From assembly GCA_934438175.1 (NCBI GenBank), contig CAKSBH010000002.1, positions 181,095 to 245,094 on the forward strand: DNA of 64,000 bases, read 5' to 3'. Of this stretch, positions 9,409 through 17,996 are shown piece by piece. A model generated the notes under the pieces. That model was not told the origin of the DNA. It did not search any database and saw nothing but the letters and a program-made list of their open reading frames with translations. Position numbers and translations under genes: made by a program. Each line of letters opens with the position of its first letter. Positions within the stretch are counted from its first letter, which is position 1. Source of the stretch: an uncultured Eubacteriales bacterium. GTDB lineage: Bacteria > Bacillota > Clostridia > Oscillospirales > UBA644.

Positions 9409-10626
9409 ATGCGATATTCAAAAGAAGAAATCCGGCAGTATGTGGCGGAGGAGGACGTCAAGTTTATCCGCATGGCGTTCTGCGATGTATACGGCAGACC
9501 GAAAAATATCTCCGTGATGCCGGAAGAGCTGGAGCGTGCCTTCTCCTACGGCATTGCCATTGATGCGTCCGCCATTGCGGGATTCGGCGGAGAGATTCAC
9601 TCGGACCTGCTTCTTCATCCGGATCCCTCGTCCCTGTCGCTTCTTCCGTGGAGACCGGAGCACGGGCGTGTGGTGCGGATGTTCTGCCGTGTGTCGTATC
9701 CCGACGGAACGCCGATGGAAGCCGATGCGCGCACGCTGCTTTGCCGTGCCGTTGCGGAGGCGGAGAAGGAGGGGCTTTCGTTTGCGTTCGGTTCGGAGAT
9801 GGAATTTTATCTGTTTTGCCGTGACGAGAACGGCGAACCTACCCGGATTCCGTACGATCGTGCCGGCTATATGGACATGGCACCGGAGGACAAGGGGGAA
9901 AACGTGCGCCGGGAAATCTGCCTGACGCTGGAGCAGATGGGAATCCGTCCGGAGAGCTCGCATCACGAGGAGGGCCCGGGACAGAACGAGATTGATTTCC
10001 GGTATTCCGACCCGCTGGAGGCGGCGGATCATGCCGTGACGTTCCGCTCGGCGGTGCATACGATTGCGGCACGCAACGGGCTTTATGCGGATTTTTCGCC
10101 GAAGCCGCTTCCGCATCAGCCCGGAAACGGGATGCACATCAACCTGTCGGTCCGGTCCGCGGACGGACGGGAGGTCATGCCGCAGGTTCTGGCGGGCATT
10201 CTGAAGCATATCCGGGAAATGACCGTATTTCTGAACACAACCGAAGATTCGTACCGCCGGTTCGGAAGCAACAAGGCGCCGGGCTATGTGTCCTGGTCGA
10301 GCGAAAACCGTTCGCAGCTGATCCGCATTCCGGCAGCCGAGGGGGAATACCGCCGCGCGGAGCTGCGTTCTCCCGACCCGCTGTGCAATCCGTATCTGGC
10401 GTTTGCCCTGCTGATCTATGCCGGGTTGGACGGCGTCCGGAGCGGAGCGGAACTTCCGCCCGCAGTGGATCTGAATCTGTATACGGCACCGGAATCGGTG
10501 CGGAAGATGTATCCGGCGCTTCCCCGGACGTTGGCGGAGGCACGGAAAACGGCGGCGGAAAGTGATTTTATCGGCTCGGTTCTGCCGCAGGCCATTCTCC
10601 GTCCGTATCTGGAAACGGAAAACTGA
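9409..10626 (+). CDS. glnA: Glutamine synthetase type I, short form
   Basis: 405 residues from ATG 9409 (AAAGGCGGGG upstream). GSI motifs are present: the metal-site GSEMEFYL, GPGQNEIDFR, NGMHINLS and the ammonia-site region with EYRRAELRSPDP. At 405 residues it is about 40 shorter than typical bacterial GlnA. The segment equivalent to the adenylylation loop reads NLYTAPE rather than NLYDLP, so it is unlikely to be controlled by adenylylation. It is cytosolic and makes glutamine for the adjacent split glutamate synthase, completing a GS-GOGAT cycle in one operon. With glnN at 3.5-5.6 kb the organism has both a type I and a type III enzyme within 7 kb. Confidence 0.9.
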   Translation: MRYSKEEIRQYVAEEDVKFIRMAFCDVYGRPKNISVMPEELERAFSYGIAIDASAIAGFGGEIHSDLLLHPDPSSLSLLPWRPEHGRVVRMFCRVSYPDGTPMEADARTLLCRAVAEAEKEGLSFAFGSEMEFYLFCRDENGEPTRIPYDRAGYMDMAPEDKGENVRREICLTLEQMGIRPESSHHEEGPGQNEIDFRYSDPLEAADHAVTFRSAVHTIAARNGLYADFSPKPLPHQPGNGMHINLSVRSADGREVMPQVLAGILKHIREMTVFLNTTEDSYRRFGSNKAPGYVSWSSENRSQLIRIPAAEGEYRRAELRSPDPLCNPYLAFALLIYAGLDGVRSGAELPPAVDLNLYTAPESVRKMYPALPRTLAEARKTAAESDFIGSVLPQAILRPYLETEN

Positions 10627-10662
10627 CTGGAACCGGGAAAACAAGCGGAAGGAGGGGCTTTT

Positions 10663-11250
10663 GTGGATCTGGCCGAACATCTTTACAGTGTACGGATCGT
10701 TTCTGCGGTTCCGAAATTTGCCGATTCCCTCATTGCCCTGCTTCCGCGCGACCGGTATGCGCCCGTGACGGTTGTTCCGGATGCCGCGGAGGCGAGGCGG
10801 AGCATGCTGGAAAACCCGGCGGATATCGTGGTTATCCATACGCCGCTTCCGGATGAGTTCGGAAACCGGCTGGCGTTGGATCTTTGCCGCAGCGGCGGCG
10901 CGGGCGTCTTGCTTCTGGTGCGCGCGGAGCATTATCCGGATGTGAACGCACGGGTGTCTCCCTACGGCGTTCTGGTGTTGTCCAGACCCACATCGTCGTC
11001 GGTGCTTCTGCAGACGCTTTCGCTTCTGTGCGGCACGCGGGAGCGGCTGCGGCAGATGGAAAGGAAAACGGCTTCCCTGGAGGAGAAGATGGAGGAGATC
11101 CGCCTGGTGAACCGTGCCAAATGGCTGCTGATCGAACAACTGAAAATGACGGAGCCGGATGCACACCGGTATCTGGAGAAGACGGCGATGGACCGCTGTG
11201 TTTCCAAACGCAGTGTGGCGGAATCCATTATCAAACTGTATCAATCGTGA
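10663..11250 (+). CDS. ANTAR-domain RNA-binding regulator with a degenerate receiver domain
   Basis: 195 residues from GTG 10663, with GGAAGGAGGGG upstream. Residues 1 to about 125 have the size and pattern of a response-regulator receiver, but the acidic pair is replaced (VRIVSAVP), the phospho-acceptor position reads IHTPLP (His59 where Asp is expected) and the conserved Lys is Arg (LSRPT). A coiled coil (ERLRQMERKTASLEEKMEEI) leads into a C-terminal three-helix ANTAR domain (residues about 140-195, NRAKWLLIEQLKM...AHRYLEKTAMD...SKRSVAESIIKLY). ANTAR proteins bind paired hexaloop RNA hairpins and prevent termination. Such hairpins occur ahead of both nitrogen operons here. Without a phosphorylation site, the signal is probably a protein partner or ligand, perhaps glutamine synthetase (inference). 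Confidence 0.85.
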   Translation: MDLAEHLYSVRIVSAVPKFADSLIALLPRDRYAPVTVVPDAAEARRSMLENPADIVVIHTPLPDEFGNRLALDLCRSGGAGVLLLVRAEHYPDVNARVSPYGVLVLSRPTSSSVLLQTLSLLCGTRERLRQMERKTASLEEKMEEIRLVNRAKWLLIEQLKMTEPDAHRYLEKTAMDRCVSKRSVAESIIKLYQS

Positions 11251-11261
11251 GGAAAGAACGT

Positions 11262-12887
11262 ATGACAAAATATATTTTCGTGACCGGCGGGGTCGTGTCC
11301 GGTCTGGGCAAAGGAATTACGGCGGCGTCGTTGGGGCGTCTGCTCAAAACGCGGGGGCTGAAGGTCGCCGCACAGAAGCTGGACCCGTACATCAATGTGG
11401 ATCCGGGCACGATGAGCCCGTATCAGCACGGAGAAGTTTACGTGACGGAGGACGGTGCGGAAACCGACCTGGATCTGGGGCATTACGAGCGGTTTATCGA
11501 TGAGGATCTGAACCGGTATTCCAATCTGACCACCGGCAAGGTGTACTGGAACGTTCTGAACAAGGAACGCCGCGGCGAATATCTCGGCTCGACCGTGCAG
11601 GTCATTCCTCATATCACCAATGAAATCAAGGAATTTGTTTACCGGGTGGGGAAACAGACCGATGCGGACGTGGTGATTACCGAGATCGGCGGCACCATCG
11701 GGGATATCGAATCGCAGCCGTTTCTGGAAGCGGTGCGGCAGATCTCGCTGGAGGTCGGACGGGAGAACAGTTTGTTCATCCATGTTACGCTGGTGCCGTT
11801 TCTGCGCGGTTCGGACGAGCATAAATCCAAACCCACCCAGCATTCCGTCAAGGAATTGCAGGGCATGGGAATCAACCCGAACATCATTGTGCTTCGCTGT
11901 GACGAGCCGCTGGAGGATTCCATTTTTCAGAAGATCTCCCTGTTCTGCAACGTCAAGCCGGACTGCGTGATTGAGAACATCACCCTGCCGTATCTGTACG
12001 AAGCCCCGCTGATGCTGGAAAAATCGAACTTCTCCTCGGTGGTCTGCAGGGAGCTCGGCATCAATGCGCCGGAACCGGATCTTGCCGAGTGGACGGATCT
12101 TGTGTCCCGCATCAAAAACCGGGAAAAGGAAGTTCACATCGGGCTGGTGGGAAAATACGTGCAGCTGCACGATGCGTATCTTTCTGTTGCCGAAGCCATG
12201 CGCCATGCCGGGTATACGCTGAACACGCACATCCGCATTCACTGGATCGATTCCGAAACGCTGAACGGGCAGAATGTCGGAGAAATCCTCGGCGGAATGG
12301 ACGGAATCCTTGTTCCGGGCGGGTTCGGTGCGCGCGGAATTGAGGGCATGATTCTCGCCGCGCAGTATGCCCGGGAGAACCGAATTCCGTATCTGGGAAT
12401 CTGTCTGGGAATGCAGATTGCCGTGATTGAGTTTGCGCGGCACGTTGCCGGTCTTCCGGATGCTCATTCCGGCGAATTCGACGAATTGTGCCGTTACAAG
12501 GTCATTGACTTCATGCCCGGACAGAGCCATGACATCGACAAGGGCGGAACGCTGCGTCTCGGCGCGTATCCGTGTGAGATCCGGCCGGGAACGACTCTGG
12601 AGCACTGCTACGGTGTATCCGAAATCTCCGAGCGTCACCGCCACCGCTATGAATTCAACAACGATTTCCGTTCTGTGCTGACCGAAGCCGGTCTGACTCT
12701 GTCGGGGTTGTCCCCGGACGGGCGTCTGGTGGAGGCGGTGGAACTGACGGAGCTGCCGTTCTTCGTCGGGGTGCAGTATCATCCGGAATTCAAATCCCGT
12801 CCGAACCGGGCGCATCCGCTGTTTCACGGCTTCATCGAAGCCGGACTGAAGCGCGCGGAGAGCCGGAAGAAAGGAGAAACGACATGA
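11262..12887 (+). CDS. pyrG: CTP synthase
   Basis: 541 residues from ATG 11262, 11 bases after the ANTAR gene. It converts UTP to CTP with glutamine as the ammonia donor. The N-terminal amidoligase domain shows FVTGGVVSGLGKGI and LDPYINVDPGTM. The C-terminal class I glutaminase domain has the nucleophile elbow YLGICLGMQ and the closing YHPEF with a catalytic His-Glu. The length is normal for PyrG. It follows the glutamine cluster with no visible terminator and overlaps purB by 4 bases (ATGA), so it may be read from the nitrogen promoter, tying CTP synthesis to glutamine supply. Confidence 0.97.
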   Translation: MTKYIFVTGGVVSGLGKGITAASLGRLLKTRGLKVAAQKLDPYINVDPGTMSPYQHGEVYVTEDGAETDLDLGHYERFIDEDLNRYSNLTTGKVYWNVLNKERRGEYLGSTVQVIPHITNEIKEFVYRVGKQTDADVVITEIGGTIGDIESQPFLEAVRQISLEVGRENSLFIHVTLVPFLRGSDEHKSKPTQHSVKELQGMGINPNIIVLRCDEPLEDSIFQKISLFCNVKPDCVIENITLPYLYEAPLMLEKSNFSSVVCRELGINAPEPDLAEWTDLVSRIKNREKEVHIGLVGKYVQLHDAYLSVAEAMRHAGYTLNTHIRIHWIDSETLNGQNVGEILGGMDGILVPGGFGARGIEGMILAAQYARENRIPYLGICLGMQIAVIEFARHVAGLPDAHSGEFDELCRYKVIDFMPGQSHDIDKGGTLRLGAYPCEIRPGTTLEHCYGVSEISERHRHRYEFNNDFRSVLTEAGLTLSGLSPDGRLVEAVELTELPFFVGVQYHPEFKSRPNRAHPLFHGFIEAGLKRAESRKKGETT

Positions 12888-14317
12888 ACGAAACCTACCA
12901 GAATCCTCTTTGCCGCCGCTATGCGAGCCGGGAGATGCAGGAGATTTTTTCCGATGCCCGGAAGTTTTCCACCTGGCGTCGCCTCTGGGTCGCGCTGGCA
13001 GAGAGCGAACAGGAGCTGGGGCTTCCCATCACCGACGCCCAGATCGCTGAGATGAAGGCGCATCTGGACGATATCGACTATGCCGTGGCGGATCAGCGGG
13101 AGCGTGAAGTGCGTCACGACGTGATGGCGCATATCTATGCATACGGCGTTGCCTGTCCGACGGCAAAGCCCATCATTCATCTCGGTGCGACCAGTTGCTT
13201 TGTGGGCGACAACACGGACATCATTCTGCAGCGGGAGGCACTGCGGCGCATCCGCACGCTTCTTCTCGCAGCCATTTCCGCCTTGGCGGATTTTGCGGAA
13301 AAATACAAGAATCAGGAAACGCTTGCCTATACGCATTTTCAGGCGGCGCAGCCCACCACGGTGGGGAAGCGCGCCACACTCTGGCTGCAGGATCTGATGA
13401 TGGATCTGGAGCATCTGGATTTTGTTTTGGGAAATCTCCGTCTGCTGGGCTGTCGCGGCACAACGGGAACGGGTGCCAGTTTTCTGGAGCTGTTTGAAGG
13501 GGATTCCGCCAAGGTTCTTGCCCTGGAAAAGAAAATTGCGCACAAGATGGGGTTTTCTTCCTCGTATGCCGTCAGCGGGCAGACCTATACACGCAAAGTG
13601 GATTATTTTACTCTGTCCGTGCTGTCCGGAATCGCGCAGAGCGCGCAGAAATTCTCCGGCGACATCCGCCTGCTTTCGCATCTGAAAGAGGTGGACGAGC
13701 CGTTTGAGAGCGGGCAGGTCGGCTCTTCGGCGATGGCGTACAAGCGCAATCCCATGCGCAGCGAGCGCATCTCCTCGCTTGCCCGGTTTATCATTGCCGA
13801 TGCGCTGAATCCGGCAATGACTGCCGGAACCCAATGGCTGGAACGTACGCTGGACGATTCTGCCAACCGCCGCATCAGCATTCCGGAGGCGTTTCTTGCC
13901 GCCGACGGCATTCTGTCGCTGTATATCAATGTCATCAGCGGGCTGACCGTTTATCCCCGTGTGATGGAAAAGCATCTGGCGGAGGAACTTCCGTTTATGG
14001 CAACGGAGAATATTCTGATGCACTGTGTGCGCGCGGGCGGCGACCGCCAGACCCTGCACGAAGCCATCCGTCGTCATTCCGTGGCGGCGGGCAAAGCCGT
14101 CAAGCAGGACGGCGCCCCGAACGATCTTCTTGACCGGATTGCCGCCGACCCCGTGTTCGGGTTGACCCGGGCGCAGATCGACGGCGTGATTCGTGAAAGC
14201 CGCCTGACCGGCAGAGCCGCCGAGCAGACGGAGGAATACCTTGCCGAGGTCCGGCGTGTTCTTGCGGAAAATGCGGATGCGGCAAACGAACAACTGAATA
14301 TCAAAATAAATGTATAA
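12884..14317 (+). CDS. purB: Adenylosuccinate lyase
   Basis: 477 residues, overlapping pyrG by 4 bases. It cleaves adenylosuccinate to AMP and SAICAR to AICAR, both with release of fumarate, in purine synthesis. The fumarase/aspartase superfamily signature is clear (GSSAMAYKRNPMRSE, about residues 282-296), as is the HLGATSCFVGDNTD region. The length fits the longer eukaryote-like PurB clade found in many Clostridia. It is followed 16 bases later by purA, so the two AMP-branch enzymes are co-transcribed with pyrG. Confidence 0.95.
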   Translation: MNETYQNPLCRRYASREMQEIFSDARKFSTWRRLWVALAESEQELGLPITDAQIAEMKAHLDDIDYAVADQREREVRHDVMAHIYAYGVACPTAKPIIHLGATSCFVGDNTDIILQREALRRIRTLLLAAISALADFAEKYKNQETLAYTHFQAAQPTTVGKRATLWLQDLMMDLEHLDFVLGNLRLLGCRGTTGTGASFLELFEGDSAKVLALEKKIAHKMGFSSSYAVSGQTYTRKVDYFTLSVLSGIAQSAQKFSGDIRLLSHLKEVDEPFESGQVGSSAMAYKRNPMRSERISSLARFIIADALNPAMTAGTQWLERTLDDSANRRISIPEAFLAADGILSLYINVISGLTVYPRVMEKHLAEELPFMATENILMHCVRAGGDRQTLHEAIRRHSVAAGKAVKQDGAPNDLLDRIAADPVFGLTRAQIDGVIRESRLTGRAAEQTEEYLAEVRRVLAENADAANEQLNIKINV

Positions 14318-14333
14318 AGGACGGTAAAACACT

Positions 14334-15602
14334 ATGCTTACTGCGATTGTCGGTATCAACTGGGGCGATGAGGGAAAGGGCCGTATGGTCGACCTTCTTT
14401 CTTCGGATTATGACATCATTTGCCGCTACCAGGGCGGAAACAATGCAGGCCACACGGTGGTCAACGAGAGGGGAAAATTCGTTCTGAATCTTCTTCCCTC
14501 CGGAATTCTGCGCGAGACCACGGTCAACGTCATGGGCAACGGCATGGTCATTGACATTGAGCATCTGGTAAACGAAAGCAAGAAACTGACGGATCAGGGC
14601 ATCCGCATCACGCCGGAAAATCTCAAGATCAGCGACCGCGCCATTGTCTGCCTGCCGTATCACCGGATGCAGGACATTATGGAGGAGGAGCGTCTTGCCG
14701 ATAAGAAATACGGCTCTACCCGCCGCGGCATTGCTCCCGTTTATGCCGATAAATATATGAAAAAGGGCATCCGTACCGCCGATCTTCTTCATACGGATTC
14801 TTTGTATGAGAAGGTGCATGACATCGTGGAATGGAAAAACATCACCGTTACCGGTTACGGCCATGAGGCGCTTCGTGCAGACGATGTGATGGACTGGCTG
14901 AAAACGTACGGCGCTCAGGTTGCTCCGTTTATTACGGATGTTTCCGAATATCTGTATCGTGCCGTGGATGAGGGCAAGAACATCATGTTCGAGGCACAGC
15001 TCGGCGCTTTGCGTGATATCGATTTCGGCATCTATCCTTACACGTCCTCTTCGCAGACCCTGGCGGCATTCGGCCCCATCGGTGCCGGAATCCCCGGTGT
15101 GAAGCTGAATAAGACCATCGGAATCATGAAGGCCTATTCCACCTGTGTGGGCGAGGGTCCGTTCACGGCGGAAATGTTCGGGGAAGAAGCCGAGAAGCTG
15201 CGCGCCGCCGGCGGTGAGTACGGTGCCGCAACCGGAAGACCCCGCCGTGTGGGTCCGTTTGATGTGCCCGCGTCCCGTTACGGTGTGCGTGTGCAGGGAG
15301 CGGATACCATTGCCTTGACCAAACTGGACGTTCTCTCTTATCTGGATAAGATTCCGGTCTGCACGGCATACGAGGTGGACGGCGAGAAGACCACGGTGTT
15401 CCCCACGGGCGACCGTCTGAACCGCGCCAAACCGGTGATTGAGTATGTGGACGGTTTCGGAGATGTGTCCTCGTGCCGTCGTTATGAAGATCTGCCCGAT
15501 GCCGCCAAAGCGTATGTACGGTATCTGGAAGAGGCAGTCGGCTGCCGGATTGAATATGTTTCGGTCGGTGCCGGAAGAGAAGAATATATTCATATCGGCT
15601 GA
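14334..15602 (+). CDS. purA: Adenylosuccinate synthetase
   Basis: 422 residues. It joins IMP and aspartate using GTP, the first committed step to AMP. The N-terminal P-loop GINWGDEGKGRMVDLL with the catalytic Asp and the following YQGGNNAGHTVV are characteristic. Further motifs are STRRGIAPVYADKY and the IMP-site TGRPRRVGPFD. It is the last gene of the pyrG-purB-purA block and ends 47 bases before a strong terminator. Confidence 0.97.
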   Translation: MLTAIVGINWGDEGKGRMVDLLSSDYDIICRYQGGNNAGHTVVNERGKFVLNLLPSGILRETTVNVMGNGMVIDIEHLVNESKKLTDQGIRITPENLKISDRAIVCLPYHRMQDIMEEERLADKKYGSTRRGIAPVYADKYMKKGIRTADLLHTDSLYEKVHDIVEWKNITVTGYGHEALRADDVMDWLKTYGAQVAPFITDVSEYLYRAVDEGKNIMFEAQLGALRDIDFGIYPYTSSSQTLAAFGPIGAGIPGVKLNKTIGIMKAYSTCVGEGPFTAEMFGEEAEKLRAAGGEYGAATGRPRRVGPFDVPASRYGVRVQGADTIALTKLDVLSYLDKIPVCTAYEVDGEKTTVFPTGDRLNRAKPVIEYVDGFGDVSSCRRYEDLPDAAKAYVRYLEEAVGCRIEYVSVGAGREEYIHIG

Positions 15603-15648
15603 GTGATACGGAAAAGACGTTTTGGCTGAATCACAGGGACTTTTTCCG

Positions 15649-15686
15649 GGATCTCCCCCGTCCGTCGGACGGGGGAGATCCTTTTT
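15649..15686 (+). terminator. Strong intrinsic terminator after purA
   Basis: Perfect stem ggatctcccccgtccg/cggacgggggagatcc followed by TTTTT. It ends the pyrG-purB-purA transcript. Confidence 0.95.
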
Positions 15687-15744
15687 GCGGAAAGTCCCGT
15701 TTTTAGCAAAATGAGCAAAAAAACATAAAGAATACGCTTTTCTC

Positions 15745-15783
15745 TTGACGAAAACAAAAAAATGGAGTATAATGGAGTATAAT
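15745..15783 (+). promoter_or_regulatory. Sigma-A promoter with a duplicated -10 box for the glycosyltransferase operon
   Basis: TTGACG (15745-15750), 17 bp, TATAAT (15768-15773). A direct 10-bp duplication (ATGGAGTATA twice) creates a second TATAAT at 15778-15783, which would need a 27-bp spacer. The 5' leader from here to 15895 is about 110 bases with no recognised RNA motif. Confidence 0.8.
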
Positions 15784-15895
15784 AAGAACCACGCTGGGCA
15801 GGGAACAAGAAATTCAGGAGGCAGACGGAGCGGTTTCCGACTGCCCGCCGGACGATTTCCGGCATGAATGGAAAGTCAAGGAGATTTTTAACAGT

Positions 15896-17239
15896 ATGGG
15901 ATATTATGAAGCGATTAATATGATCTTCGGTATCATTTACATCGTTTTCAGCTTGATCATGGTTCATTTCATCGTGTTCGGCATTGTCGGGCTGTTTCAC
16001 CGTAAGCGGTATCCGAAGACCGACCGGATCAACCGGTACGGCGTTATCATACCTGCCCGGAACGAAGAGAATGTGGTCGGCGGTCTGATCGAAAGCGTGC
16101 AGAAAAACAATTACCCGCAGGACAAGCTGCAGATTTTTGTGATTGCGCACAACTGTACGGACCGTACCGCCGAGATTGCCCGGAGCATGGGCGCCACGGT
16201 GTATGAATACAACAATCCGGAAGAAAACACCATGGGCTATGCGTTCCGGCATCTGTTCTCGTGCATCGAGCGGGATTACGGAACCCAGAATTATGACGGA
16301 TTTTTCCTGTTCAACGCGGACAATGTGCTGGATCAGAATTATTTTTCCCGCATGAACGATGCGTTTGAATACTACGATAAACGCTATGTCATCACGTCCT
16401 ACCGCAATTCCAAGAATTTCGGAAGCAATCTTCTTTCGGGTCTGTACGGAATTTATTTCCTTACCGGGTGCCGGATGGAAAGTTGCGGCAGAACGGCGCT
16501 CGGCTGTTCCACCCGTGTGCAGGGAACCGGATACGTCATCAATTCCAATCTGGTCAAGAACGGCTGGGATTATGTTTCGCTGACGGAGGACTGGGAATTT
16601 TCTGCGGATCAGGTGCTGATGAACAACCGCATCCGTTATTGCGATGACGCGATTTTCTACGACGAACAGCCCACATCTTTCCGGATTATGTGGCGCCAGC
16701 GTGTCCGCTGGTCCCGGGGGCATCTTCTGGTGTTCTGCGCGCGGGCAAAGGATCTGCTCCGTTCGCTGTTTTCCCGTGAAGTACGGCATAAATATTCGTT
16801 GTACGACCTGACCACCAACATGATTCCGTCCAGTTTGATCTGGTTTGCGCTGTTTCTTCTTCAGCTCGTACTGCTTCTGATCACACCGCTTGTTTCTCCC
16901 GGTGTTTCCTTCCAGGAAATTTTTCTGCGGATGGGCGACAGTTTCTGGAATCCGGCGGGTCTTCTGTGGATCTGGTTGCGCAACGCGCTGTTTTCCACGG
17001 TGATTCTGATGATCAGTGCCGCCGTCATTTTCGTTACCGAACGGAAGCGGATCAAGAATGTTTCGCTGGGCAAAAAGATTCTGGTTTCTTTGTTCTGGCC
17101 GTTGTTCCTTGCCATTCAGCTGCCCATGGATATTCAGGCGCTGTTTTCCAAAAACCTCGGCTGGAAACCGATTCCTCACGCGGACAAGACCACGTTTGAT
17201 AAGGTGAACGAGGGCTTTGCCGATGAGGAAGCAATATGA
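15896..17239 (+). CDS. Membrane glycosyltransferase, family 2, processive type
   Basis: 447 residues. One N-terminal transmembrane helix (about residues 10-35) leads into a GT-A domain with IPARNEE, DNVLD, TEDWEFS and QRVRW. The D, D, ED, QxxRW set marks processive synthases such as those for poly-GlcNAc, hyaluronan or cellulose. Three or four C-terminal transmembrane helices follow. It probably polymerises and exports a surface polysaccharide across the inner membrane, but the sugar cannot be predicted. The start is ATG 15896 with AAGGAG 12 bases upstream. It overlaps the next gene by 4 bases. No c-di-GMP-binding PilZ domain is present. Confidence 0.85.
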   Translation: MGYYEAINMIFGIIYIVFSLIMVHFIVFGIVGLFHRKRYPKTDRINRYGVIIPARNEENVVGGLIESVQKNNYPQDKLQIFVIAHNCTDRTAEIARSMGATVYEYNNPEENTMGYAFRHLFSCIERDYGTQNYDGFFLFNADNVLDQNYFSRMNDAFEYYDKRYVITSYRNSKNFGSNLLSGLYGIYFLTGCRMESCGRTALGCSTRVQGTGYVINSNLVKNGWDYVSLTEDWEFSADQVLMNNRIRYCDDAIFYDEQPTSFRIMWRQRVRWSRGHLLVFCARAKDLLRSLFSREVRHKYSLYDLTTNMIPSSLIWFALFLLQLVLLLITPLVSPGVSFQEIFLRMGDSFWNPAGLLWIWLRNALFSTVILMISAAVIFVTERKRIKNVSLGKKILVSLFWPLFLAIQLPMDIQALFSKNLGWKPIPHADKTTFDKVNEGFADEEAI

Positions 17240-17994
17240 TTTTTTTCAGAAAACAAAAAGTCAGGGCGGGGTGCAGCCGCTCTGACTGTTTTCCTTTTGG
17301 CAGAGAGATTCCCGTTGCGGTTCTGCGGAAGCCGGTGCGGAATCTGCGTATTTCGGTCCGGTCTCCGGACGGTTCCGTCACCGTGACGGCTCCCCGCTCC
17401 GTATCGGATGCGGAGATCCGTGCGTTTCTTTCGGATAAAAAAGAATGGATTCTTCGCAGCCGTGAGCGGATTCTCCGCCTGGCAGCCGAGCGTCCGACCC
17501 GGTTTGCGGATGGGGAAGAACTGTTTTTCCGGGGTGTGCCGTACCGGCTGGAGGTCCGTGCCGGTGCAGGAAACGGATTGACGCTTGAGGGAAATCGTGC
17601 CGTTCTGACGGTGTGTCGTCCGGAGGATGAGACACTGCGGACACGCACCGTGCTGGATGCCTACCGGGACGATTTGCGGAAAACGGCAGCGAAGTGGTTT
17701 TCCTTCTGGGGCGAAAAAACCGGGCTGTACTGTCGGTCCTGGCAGATCCGGCAGATGACCACCCGTTGGGGATCCTGCAGTCCGCATGCCCGCACCGTGC
17801 GACTGAATCTCCGGCTTGCCGAACGTCCGGAGGAAGCCGTCTGCTATGTGGTTCTGCACGAGCTTGCCCATTTGCGGGAAGCCAACCACGGCCCCCGTTT
17901 TCAAGCCATTCTGAACGAGTATCTGCCGGAATGGAAAGCCATCCGCCGGCGTTTGCGCGAGCCGCAGGCCGCGGCGGAACGAAAGGAGCAATGA
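17236..17994 (+). CDS. YgjP/WLM-type metallopeptidase domain protein (DUF45)
   Basis: 252 residues. The C-terminal half carries RWGSCS and the zinc motif HELAHLREANHGPRF, that is HExxH with a downstream NHxxxF, as in the YgjP-like M48-related family (DUF45). These are small soluble gluzincins of unknown substrate, related to SprT/WLM proteases. The N-terminal beta-rich segment (RISVRSPDGSVTVTAP) is also typical. It starts with ATGA overlapping the glycosyltransferase stop and has GAGGAAGC upstream, so it is coupled to that gene. Confidence 0.85.
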   Translation: MIFFRKQKVRAGCSRSDCFPFGREIPVAVLRKPVRNLRISVRSPDGSVTVTAPRSVSDAEIRAFLSDKKEWILRSRERILRLAAERPTRFADGEELFFRGVPYRLEVRAGAGNGLTLEGNRAVLTVCRPEDETLRTRTVLDAYRDDLRKTAAKWFSFWGEKTGLYCRSWQIRQMTTRWGSCSPHARTVRLNLRLAERPEEAVCYVVLHELAHLREANHGPRFQAILNEYLPEWKAIRRRLREPQAAAERKEQ

Positions 17995-17996
17995 AC

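Noticed and set aside
15784..15895. Riboswitch in the glycosyltransferase leader
   Set aside because: Small hairpins can be drawn (GGCAG/CTGCC), but nothing matches a known aptamer such as c-di-GMP and no terminator overlaps them.
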